From positions 1 to 7,537 of the forward strand of contig JAJZFQ010000281.1 of NCBI GenBank assembly GCA_021805275.1: DNA of 7,537 nt. Reading direction: 5' to 3'. The first letter of the stretch is position 1. Every line of letters starts with the position of its first letter. This DNA is from Pseudomonadota bacterium (GTDB taxonomy: Bacteria; Pseudomonadota; Gammaproteobacteria; Steroidobacterales; Steroidobacteraceae). Positions 1 to 6,559 of the stretch are shown piece after piece. The notes beneath the pieces are model-generated. The model ran no database searches. It had not been told where the DNA came from and was given only the letters and a program-made list of their open reading frames with translations. A program made the position numbers and the translations under genes.

Positions 1-1161
<1,161 letters not shown>

Positions 1162-1172
1162 CGGCGGCAGCA

Positions 1173-1197
1173 CATGGGCGGCGTGGCGCCGCTCATG
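1173..1197. terminator. GC-rich hairpin between convergent katG and CDF genes, possible bidirectional terminator
   Basis: An inverted repeat pairs 1173-1183 (catgggcggcg) with 1187-1197 (cgccgctcatg) around a three-base loop. The 11-bp stem contains one G-U pair in the plus-strand RNA. It lies 11 bases after the katG stop and overlaps the stop codon of the oppositely oriented CDF gene, where a shared terminator would be expected. There is no clear U-run on either side, so it is not a canonical intrinsic terminator. It may only stabilise 3' ends. Confidence 0.45.
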
Positions 1198-2134
1198 CGC
1201 GGTGGCAGTGGTGTTCGCCGGGATCGGGACAGGCGCCGCCTTCGAGTTGTACGGTGGCGTGCGTGATGGCGTGCCGGTCGCGCAAGCGTTCGAGGATGAG
1301 TTTCAGCACCGATTGGGGGTCGTCGGTCGGCTCGAGCAGAGCATGCAGCGTCACGACCGGCGCATCCCCGGTCATCGACCAGACGTGCAGGTGATGGATG
1401 TTGCGCACGCCCGGGAGGTGTTCCAAGTCGTGCGCGATGTCCTCTGGATCGATCTCGTGCGGTGCGCCCTGCAGCAGCACGTGACCGGCCTCGCGCGTCA
1501 GCTGCCAGCCCGAGCGCAGGATCAGCCCCGAGACCAGCAGTGAGAACAGCGGATCGGCGAGACGCCAGCCGAATTCGAAGATCAGCAGCGCAGCACCCGC
1601 GGCCGCCGCCGATCCCAGCAGGTCACTGAGCACATGGGCGCGGGCGCTGCGCTCATTGAGGGATCGGGCGCCAGAGAGTGCGAGGAAGGCACCGAAGTTG
1701 GCCGCACCGCCGAGCAGAGCGACGAGCAGCATCAGTCCGCCATCGACCGGCGGCGGCGCGATGAGGCGGCGAATCGCCTCGGCGGTCACGGCGACGGTGA
1801 GTCCGAGCAGGATCAGGCCGTTCGTATACGCCGCGAGAGTCTGGTAGCGGCTGGAGCCGTAGGTGTGGCGCGCATCGGGCGGCCTTCGGCTCGCGCGCAC
1901 CGCGAGCACCGCGAGCAGGAGCGAGCCGCAATCGGCGAGCATGTGGGCGGCTTCGGCCAGCAGGGCAATGGAATTGGCGATCCCGCCGCCGAGCGCCTCG
2001 ATGACGGTGAAGGTGAGCAGAATGCCGAGGGCCGTCCGCAGCCCTCGGGCGCTCGCGCCGTGTCCGGCGTCATGCCCGGGGCCAGAACGAGGGCCATGAT
2101 CATGATCAGCGGGGGGTGCGTGCGCGTGGGTCAC
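1193..2134 (-). CDS. Cation diffusion facilitator (CDF) metal efflux transporter, CzcD/ZitB-like
   Basis: Inner-membrane antiporter expected to export a divalent metal (Zn, possibly Cd or Co) in exchange for protons. It has 313 residues, normal for the family. The N-terminus is rich in His and Asp (HAH, DHDHG, HDAGHG within residues 3-25), a probable cytoplasmic metal-binding tail. Six hydrophobic segments lie near 33-50, 53-79, 103-118, 133-153, 170-187 and 193-207. Helix 2 carries H64-x3-D68 and helix 5 carries H167-x3-D171, the two pairs forming the transport site. His in both pairs favours Zn/Cd/Co-type over Mn-type members. The cytoplasmic domain (about 212-300) has HHLHVWSMTGD, and the tail ends with a Cys/His cluster (CPDPGEHHCH). 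The start is GTG (plus-strand cac, 2132-2134) with only a weak GAG-type ribosome site. An ATG at 2141-2139 is out of frame, and the next in-frame Met is residue 65. Divergent merR and the operator at 2196-2210 indicate metal-induced expression. Exact substrate is not readable from sequence. Confidence 0.93.
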   Translation of the reverse strand: MTHAHAPPADHDHGPRSGPGHDAGHGASARGLRTALGILLTFTVIEALGGGIANSIALLAEAAHMLADCGSLLLAVLAVRASRRPPDARHTYGSSRYQTLAAYTNGLILLGLTVAVTAEAIRRLIAPPPVDGGLMLLVALLGGAANFGAFLALSGARSLNERSARAHVLSDLLGSAAAAGAALLIFEFGWRLADPLFSLLVSGLILRSGWQLTREAGHVLLQGAPHEIDPEDIAHDLEHLPGVRNIHHLHVWSMTGDAPVVTLHALLEPTDDPQSVLKLILERLRDRHAITHATVQLEGGACPDPGEHHCHRA

Positions 2135-2161
2135 CGGACATCTCGGCGTGGGGGGCCTCGG

Positions 2162-2190
2162 TTGAAGCGAACGTCATCGGCTCGTATCTT
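2162..2190 (+). promoter_or_regulatory. Sigma-70-like promoter for the merR-family gene
   Basis: TTGAAG (2162-2167), a 17-base spacer and TATCTT (2185-2190) form a plausible housekeeping promoter pointing to the regulator. Expected transcription start is near 2197. Its -10 box overlaps the -10 box of the opposing CDF promoter by five bases. The two promoters are therefore mutually exclusive in space and share one operator. Confidence 0.55.
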
Positions 2191-2216
2191 AAAACCTGCA
2201 GTCACTGGAGCTTCAA
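2186..2216 (-). promoter_or_regulatory. MerR-type promoter of the CDF gene (19-bp spacer)
   Basis: Read on the minus strand, a -35 box TTGAAG (2216-2211) is separated by 19 bases from a -10 box TAAGAT (2191-2186). Transcription would begin near 2179, about 45 bases before the GTG start. A 19-20 bp spacer, longer than the optimal 17, is the hallmark of promoters that MerR-family activators untwist when metal binds. The dyad operator fills most of the spacer. Boxes were found by eye; no transcript data. Confidence 0.7.
2196..2210. promoter_or_regulatory. Predicted MerR-family operator (imperfect 15-bp dyad)
   Basis: The 15-mer ctgcagtcactggag is a dyad centred on base 2203. Six of the seven symmetric pairs match; one pair (2198/2208) and the central base do not. 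It lies inside the 19-base spacer of the minus-strand CDF promoter, directly next to its -35 box, where MerR, ZntR, CadR and PbrR regulators bind. It also covers the expected start of merR transcription (about 2197), so the same site could give autorepression of the regulator. Confidence 0.7.
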
Positions 2217-2218
2217 GC

Positions 2219-2665
2219 ATGTCCGAGCCGTCCCTGCCGATCGGTGCTCTCGCCCGCAGCGTCGGGTGCAACGTGCAGACCATCCGGTATTACGAGCAGG
2301 TCGGCCTGTTGCCCCCGGCCACCCGCACGGCGGGTGCGCAGCGTCGCTATGCGCAGGTCCACCGCCAGAAGCTGAGCTTCATCCGACATGCGCGCGAGCT
2401 GGGATTTTCGTTACCGGCGATCCGGGAACTGCTGGCGTTGGCCGAGCACAGTGATTCGGTGTGCAGTCGGGCGGACTCTATTGCCCGCCACCAGCTCGAG
2501 GCGGTGCGCCGGCGCATTGCTCTGCTGGAGAGTCGGCGTGCGGAGCTCGAGCGAATGCTTGAGCATCGGCACGGTCGCCGGGTTCGCGATTGCCGGGTGA
2601 TCGCGACGCTCGCCGACCACGGGCTGTGTGCCGAGGAACGTCACGAGACCGACGCGCGGCGCTGA
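2219..2665 (+). CDS. MerR-family heavy-metal-responsive transcriptional regulator (ZntR/CadR/PbrR-like)
   Basis: Cytoplasmic dimeric metal sensor expected to activate the divergent CDF gene by distorting its long-spacer promoter. It has 148 residues. The N-terminal winged helix-turn-helix (about 7-75) shows PIGALARSVGCNVQTIRYYE, GLLPP, R42-R43-Y44 and FIRHARELGFSL. A dimerisation helix (about 84-114) follows, then the metal loop. Cys82 and Cys125 (DCRVIATLADHGLC) fit the conserved Cys pair of Tn-type MerR (C82 and C126), and Cys137 is a further C-terminal ligand candidate. The middle Cys (C117 in MerR) is absent; an H116-R-H118 pair sits there, arguing against mercury and for a harder metal such as Zn, Cd or Co. 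The ATG at 2219 has GGAG (2207-2210) eight bases upstream. The frame is open to 1634, but that stretch is antisense to the CDF gene. Family assignment is sure; metal identity is not. Confidence 0.92.
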   Translation: MSEPSLPIGALARSVGCNVQTIRYYEQVGLLPPATRTAGAQRRYAQVHRQKLSFIRHARELGFSLPAIRELLALAEHSDSVCSRADSIARHQLEAVRRRIALLESRRAELERMLEHRHGRRVRDCRVIATLADHGLCAEERHETDARR

Positions 2666-2764
2666 GGACGCAGACGGACGGTCGGGGGCCGTAGAGCAGG
2701 TCTCATTGCGGCGCACAGAGGGACCCCGCACGGGATGCGCCGTGTGCTCTAGACCCTGCTGCGA
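2666..2764. other. Intergenic region with nested inverted repeats between merR and rcnR-like genes
   Basis: No gene is seen. Just after the merR stop, 2678-2683 can pair with 2687-2692 (6 bp including a G-U, loop ggg), a possible weak terminator without a U-run. A larger nested structure follows. Outer arms agcaggtct (2695-2703) and agaccctgct (2751-2760) pair with one bulged base. Inner arms cggcgca (2709-2715) and tgcgccg (2736-2742) pair perfectly around a 20-base loop. The structure ends just before the -10 box of the next operon. It could be the merR 3' end or a regulatory element; nothing here decides. Confidence 0.4.
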
Positions 2765-2770
2765 TACAAT
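2765..2770 (+). promoter_or_regulatory. Likely -10 box of the rcnR-like/P1B-ATPase operon
   Basis: TACAAT differs from the TATAAT consensus at one base and would place the transcript start near 2777, giving a 5' leader of about 20 bases. No good TTGACA-like -35 is present at 2741-2748 (best available tgtgct), so promoter strength in the derepressed state is uncertain. The box overlaps the first bases of the predicted repressor operator. Confidence 0.5.
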
Positions 2771-2786
2771 ACCCCCCTAGAGTATT
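2768..2786. promoter_or_regulatory. Predicted RcnR/DmeR-type operator (palindrome with C6 tract)
   Basis: The 19-mer aatacccccctagagtatt has perfect 5-bp inverted ends (aatac/gtatt) and a six-C tract at 2772-2777. RcnR/CsoR-family repressors bind A-form-like G/C tracts flanked by TA-containing inverted repeats. From memory, the dmeRF operator of Rhizobium is almost the same core (ATACCCCCCTATAGTAT), differing here at one base. The site overlaps the -10 box and expected transcript start, and lies 10 bases before the ATG of the repressor gene. These positions fit autorepression that is relieved by metal. Confidence 0.75.
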
Positions 2787-2796
2787 ACGATCCTCC

Positions 2797-3075
2797 ATGA
2801 CACACACGGCACGCGAGAAGACGAAGCTCCTGGCTCGGGTCCGCCGCATTCGCGGGCAGGTCGAGGCGCTGGAGCGCGCCCTGGAAGCCGAGCAGGGCTG
2901 TACGGCCGTCCTGCAACAGATCGCCGCGGTACGCGGCGCGATCAGCGGCCTGATGGCAGAAGTTCTGGAAGATCACATCAAGACACACTGGGCGGCGTCC
3001 GCGGCGGGCCCCCCTGGCGAGCACCGCGAAGGGGCCGAGGAACTCATCGATGTCGTCCGGACGTATTTCAAGTAG
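2797..3075 (+). CDS. RcnR/DmeR-type nickel/cobalt-responsive repressor (CsoR/RcnR family)
   Basis: Small all-helical, DNA-binding metal sensor, 92 residues, close to E. coli RcnR (90). Apo-protein represses; metal binding releases DNA. All four Ni/Co ligands of E. coli RcnR are present at the same positions: H3, C35, H60 and H64 (MTH start, EQGCTAVLQQ, EDHIKTH). H3 places it with RcnR/DmeR rather than copper CsoR or formaldehyde FrmR. The core RIRGQVEALER, CTAVLQQIAAVRGAISGLM is family signature. The ATG at 2797 is chosen because it gives H3 at the exact position. No Shine-Dalgarno site is visible before it (the preceding bases are pyrimidine-rich), so translation may be weak or rely on a short leader. 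A tail after residue 65 is rich in Gly/Ala/Glu and less conserved. The gene overlaps the ATPase start by 26 bases, so they are almost surely co-transcribed and the ATPase is the expected target. Confidence 0.93.
   Translation: MTHTAREKTKLLARVRRIRGQVEALERALEAEQGCTAVLQQIAAVRGAISGLMAEVLEDHIKTHWAASAAGPPGEHREGAEELIDVVRTYFK
3037..3042 (+). promoter_or_regulatory. Ribosome binding site deciding the P1B-ATPase start
   Basis: GAGGAA lies seven bases before the ATG at 3050, inside the end of the repressor gene. The alternative in-frame ATG at 3095 has no comparable purine-rich site. This supports the overlapping start and translational coupling. Confidence 0.6.
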
Positions 3076-5068
3076 AAGCGACGCCGCGAACGAGATGCCG
3101 CAAGAACCGATCTCCGCCGCATCGGACGGCAGCGCCTGCGCCGCGGTAAACCCGCGGTCGCATCACCACCACGACCACGACCACGAGCATGACCATGAGC
3201 ATGGCTTCTCGTGGACCGAGGGCGCACGGATTGCCATCGTCGCCCTGGCGGCGATCGCCGTGTGGTTGCACGTCTGGGAGCCGCTGTCCTCGATCAGCGT
3301 GCTCGGCGCGGCAGGACTGCTGATCGGCGGCTGGCCGATCTATCGCGAGGCGTTCGAAAATCTCCTGGCGCGGCGCATGACCATGGAACTGTCGATGTCC
3401 ATCGCCATTCTCGCCGCCGCTGCGATCGCGCAATTCTTCACCGCGCTCGTCATTACGCTGTTCGTGCTCATCGCCGAAGTGCTTGAGGGCTTGACCGTCT
3501 CGCGCGGGCGCCGTGCCATCCACGATCTGCTCGAGTTTCTGCCGAGGGCGATCGCGGTCCGCCGCGCAGGCACTGTGACCGAGGTGGATGCCGATGCTCT
3601 TCAGCCCGGCGAGGCGGTGCTGGTCAATCCGGGCGGGCGGATTCCGGTCGACGGCACGGTGATCGCCGGCCATTCGTTCGTCGATGAGTCGCGCATCACG
3701 GGAGAGTCGCTGCCCGTGGAAAAGCTCTCCGGCGCGGCGGTCTTTGCCGGCTCCATCAACCAATCCGGCGCGCTCGAGATCCGGGCCGAGCGAATCGGCC
3801 GCGACACCAGCTACGGGAAGATCATCGAAGCGGTCGAGCAGGCCGAGCGCTCACGCGCCCCGGTGCAGCGCCTGGCCGACCGGCTCGCCGGCTATCTGGT
3901 CTACTTCGCTCTGGCGGCCGCGGCATTCACCTATCTGCTGACGCGTGACCTGCGCTCGACGATCTCAGTGATCATCGTCGCCGGTGCCTGCGGCATCGCG
4001 GCCGGGACGCCGCTCGCGATTCTCGGGGCCATTGGCCGGGCGGCCCGCGGCGGCGCGATCATCAAGGGCGGCCTCTATCTCGAGCAGCTCGGCCGCGTCG
4101 ACACCGTCGTACTCGACAAGACCGGCACGCTCACCTTCGGTCAGCCCGAGGTGCGGGCCGTGCATCCGGCCGACGGCATCGATGCGCAGGAGCTGATCGA
4201 CGTCGCGGCGGCCGCCGAGATGCGCTCTGAACATCCCTTGGGCAAAACCATCGTCGCCTACGCTCAGGCGATGGGCCGCACGATCGGCGAACCCGAGCGC
4301 TTCGCCTACCAGCCCGGACGCGGGATCGATGCCGCGCTCGGCGCCGAGCGCGTGCTGGTCGGAAACCTCGCCTGGCTCTCGGCACAGGATGTCGCGGTCG
4401 CACCGCAGGCCGTGGCGCGCGCATCACGCGGCGCCGCGCAGGTCTATGTCGCGCGCAACGGGCAGTTTCTCGGCGCCATCGAGATCGCCGATCGAGTCCG
4501 TCCCGAGGCGCGCCGAGCCGTCGATCAAATCCGCGCCCTCGGCGCGCGCATCGTGCTGTTGACCGGGGACGCCCAGGCCGTGGCCGATGCGCTCGCCGAT
4601 CAGTTGGGTATCGGTGAGGTCGCCGCCGAACTGATGCCCGAGGACAAGCGCCGCTATATCCAGGCACTCACCGGCGAGGGCCGCATCGTCGCGATGATCG
4701 GTGATGGCGTCAACGACGCGCCGGCGCTCGTGGCGGCGCAGGTCGGGGTTGCGATGGGCTCGGGCACCGACGTGGCGCGCGAGAGCGCGGACGTCGTGCT
4801 CCTTGGCAACGATCTGGTGAAGTTCGCCGAGACCCTGGCCATCGCGCGGCGCACCCGGCGAATCATCTGGGCGAACTTCATCGGCACCCTCGGCGTCGAT
4901 ATCGTTGGCATCGCGCTCGCGGGCTTCGGTCTGCTGAACCCGCTGCTCGCGGCATTCATTCACGTCGCCTCCGAGCTGACCTTCATCGGCAACTCCGCTC
5001 GGTTGGTACCGCCCCGCCAGTCCGCGGCGCGCTCGCTCGAATCGACCGTCGCAGTGCAGGGTCGGTGA
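3050..5068 (+). CDS. P1B-type metal-transporting ATPase with atypical GAC transmembrane motif and His-rich N-terminus
   Basis: ATP-driven inner-membrane exporter of a transition metal, 672 residues. There is no CxxC-type HMA domain; the tail holds a His/Asp/Glu run at 38-51 instead. Eight hydrophobic segments are expected near 61-78, 82-98, 112-128, 131-150, 283-298, 303-325, 605-625 and 630-650. The actuator loop has TGES (217-220). The phosphorylation site is D356 in DKTGT, the nucleotide domain has S393-E-H-P, and the hinge is GDGVNDAP (551-558), so catalysis should be intact. The metal-site helix reads VAG-A-C-GIAAGTP: G312-A313-C314 stands where CPC, SPC or CPH is usual, losing the helix-breaking proline. 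The last helix has H638-V-A-S-E642 ten residues before N648, aligned with HEGxT of cobalt-type P1B-4 pumps. The gene follows the RcnR-like repressor with a 26-base overlap and a good GAGGAA site; a shorter start at 3095 is possible. The operon suggests Ni/Co, but substrate is unproven. Confidence 0.92.
   Translation: MSSGRISSRSDAANEMPQEPISAASDGSACAAVNPRSHHHHDHDHEHDHEHGFSWTEGARIAIVALAAIAVWLHVWEPLSSISVLGAAGLLIGGWPIYREAFENLLARRMTMELSMSIAILAAAAIAQFFTALVITLFVLIAEVLEGLTVSRGRRAIHDLLEFLPRAIAVRRAGTVTEVDADALQPGEAVLVNPGGRIPVDGTVIAGHSFVDESRITGESLPVEKLSGAAVFAGSINQSGALEIRAERIGRDTSYGKIIEAVEQAERSRAPVQRLADRLAGYLVYFALAAAAFTYLLTRDLRSTISVIIVAGACGIAAGTPLAILGAIGRAARGGAIIKGGLYLEQLGRVDTVVLDKTGTLTFGQPEVRAVHPADGIDAQELIDVAAAAEMRSEHPLGKTIVAYAQAMGRTIGEPERFAYQPGRGIDAALGAERVLVGNLAWLSAQDVAVAPQAVARASRGAAQVYVARNGQFLGAIEIADRVRPEARRAVDQIRALGARIVLLTGDAQAVADALADQLGIGEVAAELMPEDKRRYIQALTGEGRIVAMIGDGVNDAPALVAAQVGVAMGSGTDVARESADVVLLGNDLVKFAETLAIARRTRRIIWANFIGTLGVDIVGIALAGFGLLNPLLAAFIHVASELTFIGNSARLVPPRQSAARSLESTVAVQGR
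3161..3202 (+). repeat. Low-complexity repeat encoding the His/Asp/Glu metal-binding tail
   Basis: Repeated ca(t/c)-ga(c/g) codons encode residues 38-51 of the ATPase, with ten His among fourteen residues and Asp or Glu for the others. Such tails replace HMA domains in several Ni/Co/Zn transporters as metal buffers or sensors. Triplet repeats of this kind can vary in length between strains. Confidence 0.75.
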
Positions 5069-5079
5069 CAATGCATGCG

Positions 5080-5104
5080 GTGACGGTCGTACACACCCCG
5101 TCAC
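5080..5104 (+). terminator. Hairpin after the ATPase gene, weak terminator candidate
   Basis: gtgacgg (5080-5086) pairs perfectly with ccgtcac (5098-5104) around an 11-base loop, starting 12 bases after the ATPase stop. It is followed by ggttgag rather than a U-run, so termination would be inefficient or factor-assisted. It could also be a regulator dyad for the next gene. Confidence 0.3.
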
Positions 5105-5137
5105 GGTTGAGTGGACCCATCGGTAGGGGGATCGCCT

Positions 5138-6388
5138 ATGAGATTGGCTGAGATCACATCGCCTCTGGACGTCGAGTTCGCCCGGGCGCAATTTCCGGCA
5201 TTCCGTGAGCCGACGTTGCACGGCCAGGCGTTTTTTGAAAACGCCGGCGGTTCCTACGCCTGCGGCCCGGTCATCGAGCATCTGCATGAGTACTATCGGC
5301 GCCTGAAGGTGCAGCCGTATTACCCGTTCGCAGCCTCGGCCGAAGCCGGCGAGTGGATGGACGGCGCGCGCGCGCGGTTGGCCGAATACCTGGGCGTCAC
5401 GGCCGCGGAGGTCCATTTCGGGCCCTCGACGTCACAGAATACCTACGTCCTGGCGCAGGCCTTTCGCACCGTGGTGCGCGCCGGCGAGGAAGTCATTGTC
5501 ACCAACCAGGACCACGAGGCCAACAGCGGCGTATGGCGCCGGATGGCCGAGCGCGGCGTGGTGATCCGTGAATGGGCGGTGGATCCGGTGAGCGGACGTC
5601 TGGACCTGCGCGCTCTTGAGGCATTACTCTCGCGGCGCACGCGTCTGGTCGTCTTCCCGCACGCCTCCAACATCATCGGTGACATCAATCCCGTCGCCGA
5701 GATCGTCGCACGAGCCCATCACGCCGGCGCGTACGTCGTCGTCGACGGGGTGTCCTGGGCGCCCCATGGCCTGCCCGACGTGCGCATGCTCGGGGCGGAT
5801 ATTTACCTGCTCTCCTTGTACAAGACCTATGGCCCGCATCAGGGGGTGATGGTCGTGGGTGCGCAACTGCTCGAGGCGCTGGCCAACGAGGGGCACGTCT
5901 TTAACGCCGAGCATCCGTCCAAGCGCCTGACGCCGGCAGGCCCGGATCACGCGCAGGTGGCCGCCGCGCGGGGAGTCGCCGAATATTTCGATGTGCTCGA
6001 CCAACACCAGCATCCCGGCGCATCGAGTGCACAGCGGGCGCAGCGCGTGCGCGAGGCGCTGCGAGCTGCCGAGCTGCCGCTGCTGGAGAGATTGCTCGGC
6101 TTTTTGCGCGAGCGCAGCGATCTGCGGCTGCTCGGCCCGACTCGGGCCGAGCAGCGGGTCGCGACCGTTTCATTCGTGCCACACCGGGTCGAGCCGACGG
6201 TGGTGGCGGAGCGGCTCGCCGCCCAGGGCTACATGATCGGCTGCGGCGGGTTTTACGCCGTGCGGTTGCTCCAAGCGCTCAAGATTGATCCCGATCGCGG
6301 CGTGGTGCGCCTGTCGTTCGTGCACTACACCACCGCGAGGGAACTCGAGGGCCTCCTCGAGGCGCTCGAGGCGGCGCTGCGCCCCTGA
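5138..6388 (+). CDS. PLP-dependent class V aminotransferase-fold protein (cysteine-desulfurase-like, VC1184-type)
   Basis: Cytoplasmic pyridoxal-phosphate enzyme, 416 residues, a usual length for this fold. Visible features are E34-N-A-G-G-S (substrate loop), GPSTSQN (95-101, phosphate binding), H126 in NQDHEAN (stacks on the cofactor), D203 in VVDGVSW (pyridine nitrogen), K229 in SLYKTYGPHQG (Schiff base) and R391 in VRLSFVHY (substrate carboxylate). It resembles the cysteine desulfurase-like family named after Vibrio VC1184. In SufS the sulfur-accepting Cys lies in a HHCA motif; the matching position here is Y373 in GGFYAVRLL. The nearest Cys, C369, is four residues earlier, so true desulfurase activity is unlikely and the reaction is unknown. 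The ATG at 5138 is preceded by AGGGGG (5125-5130) with seven bases spacing; a GTG at 5111 in the same frame has no such site. It follows the ATPase by 69 bases, with a possible hairpin between, so co-transcription is uncertain. Confidence 0.88.
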   Translation: MRLAEITSPLDVEFARAQFPAFREPTLHGQAFFENAGGSYACGPVIEHLHEYYRRLKVQPYYPFAASAEAGEWMDGARARLAEYLGVTAAEVHFGPSTSQNTYVLAQAFRTVVRAGEEVIVTNQDHEANSGVWRRMAERGVVIREWAVDPVSGRLDLRALEALLSRRTRLVVFPHASNIIGDINPVAEIVARAHHAGAYVVVDGVSWAPHGLPDVRMLGADIYLLSLYKTYGPHQGVMVVGAQLLEALANEGHVFNAEHPSKRLTPAGPDHAQVAAARGVAEYFDVLDQHQHPGASSAQRAQRVREALRAAELPLLERLLGFLRERSDLRLLGPTRAEQRVATVSFVPHRVEPTVVAERLAAQGYMIGCGGFYAVRLLQALKIDPDRGVVRLSFVHYTTARELEGLLEALEAALRP

Positions 6389-6559
6389 GCGGCGCAGGGA
6401 CTCGCATCCGCCGCCGCGTGCGCACCTCGTTGCGCTGCGGGCGAGGCGACTGACCTCACGGCGGTCATCTTGCAATTGCAGCAGGGCCCCCGTAGTCTCG
6501 ATAGCACATCATTTTTCATTGGGTCGTGCGCCTGCGGCGCCGCCGTCGAGGTCAGAGAC
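6389..6559. other. Intergenic region before uppP with palindrome and hairpins
   Basis: No gene is supported here. tgacc (6451-6455) can pair with ggtca (6463-6467), a short weak hairpin after the PLP gene. TGCAATTGCA (6471-6480) is a perfect 10-bp palindrome overlapping the predicted -35 box of uppP and could be a regulator site. A short gcgcc/ggcgc hairpin lies near 6528-6540 in the predicted leader. Confidence 0.4.
6470..6498 (+). promoter_or_regulatory. Predicted sigma-70 promoter of uppP
   Basis: TTGCAA (6470-6475), a 17-base spacer and TAGTCT (6493-6498) make a reasonable promoter with a start near 6505. This leaves a leader of about 55 bases to the TTG start at 6560. It rules against initiation at the in-frame TTG at 6470, which would be inside the promoter. 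Confidence 0.5.

Noticed and set aside
1634..2218. Long in-frame extension upstream of the MerR-family gene
   Set aside because: It is antisense to the CDF coding region, resembles no protein, and the family's N-terminus begins at the ATG at 2219 with its own ribosome site and promoter.
3986..3991. Frameshift or sequencing error as the cause of the missing CPC motif
   Set aside because: The frame is continuous and flanking residues (IVAG, GTPLAILGAIGRAA) align well without gaps, so the change looks genuine.
5111..5137. Upstream GTG start for the PLP enzyme
   Set aside because: The ATG at 5138 has AGGGGG at good spacing and fits the family N-terminus; the extra nine residues have no support.
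4424..5416. 330-codon open frame on the minus strand across the ATPase and PLP genes
   Set aside because: It is antisense to two well-conserved genes, has a composition typical of GC-rich shadow frames (Arg, His, Gly, Asp) and no recognisable motif.
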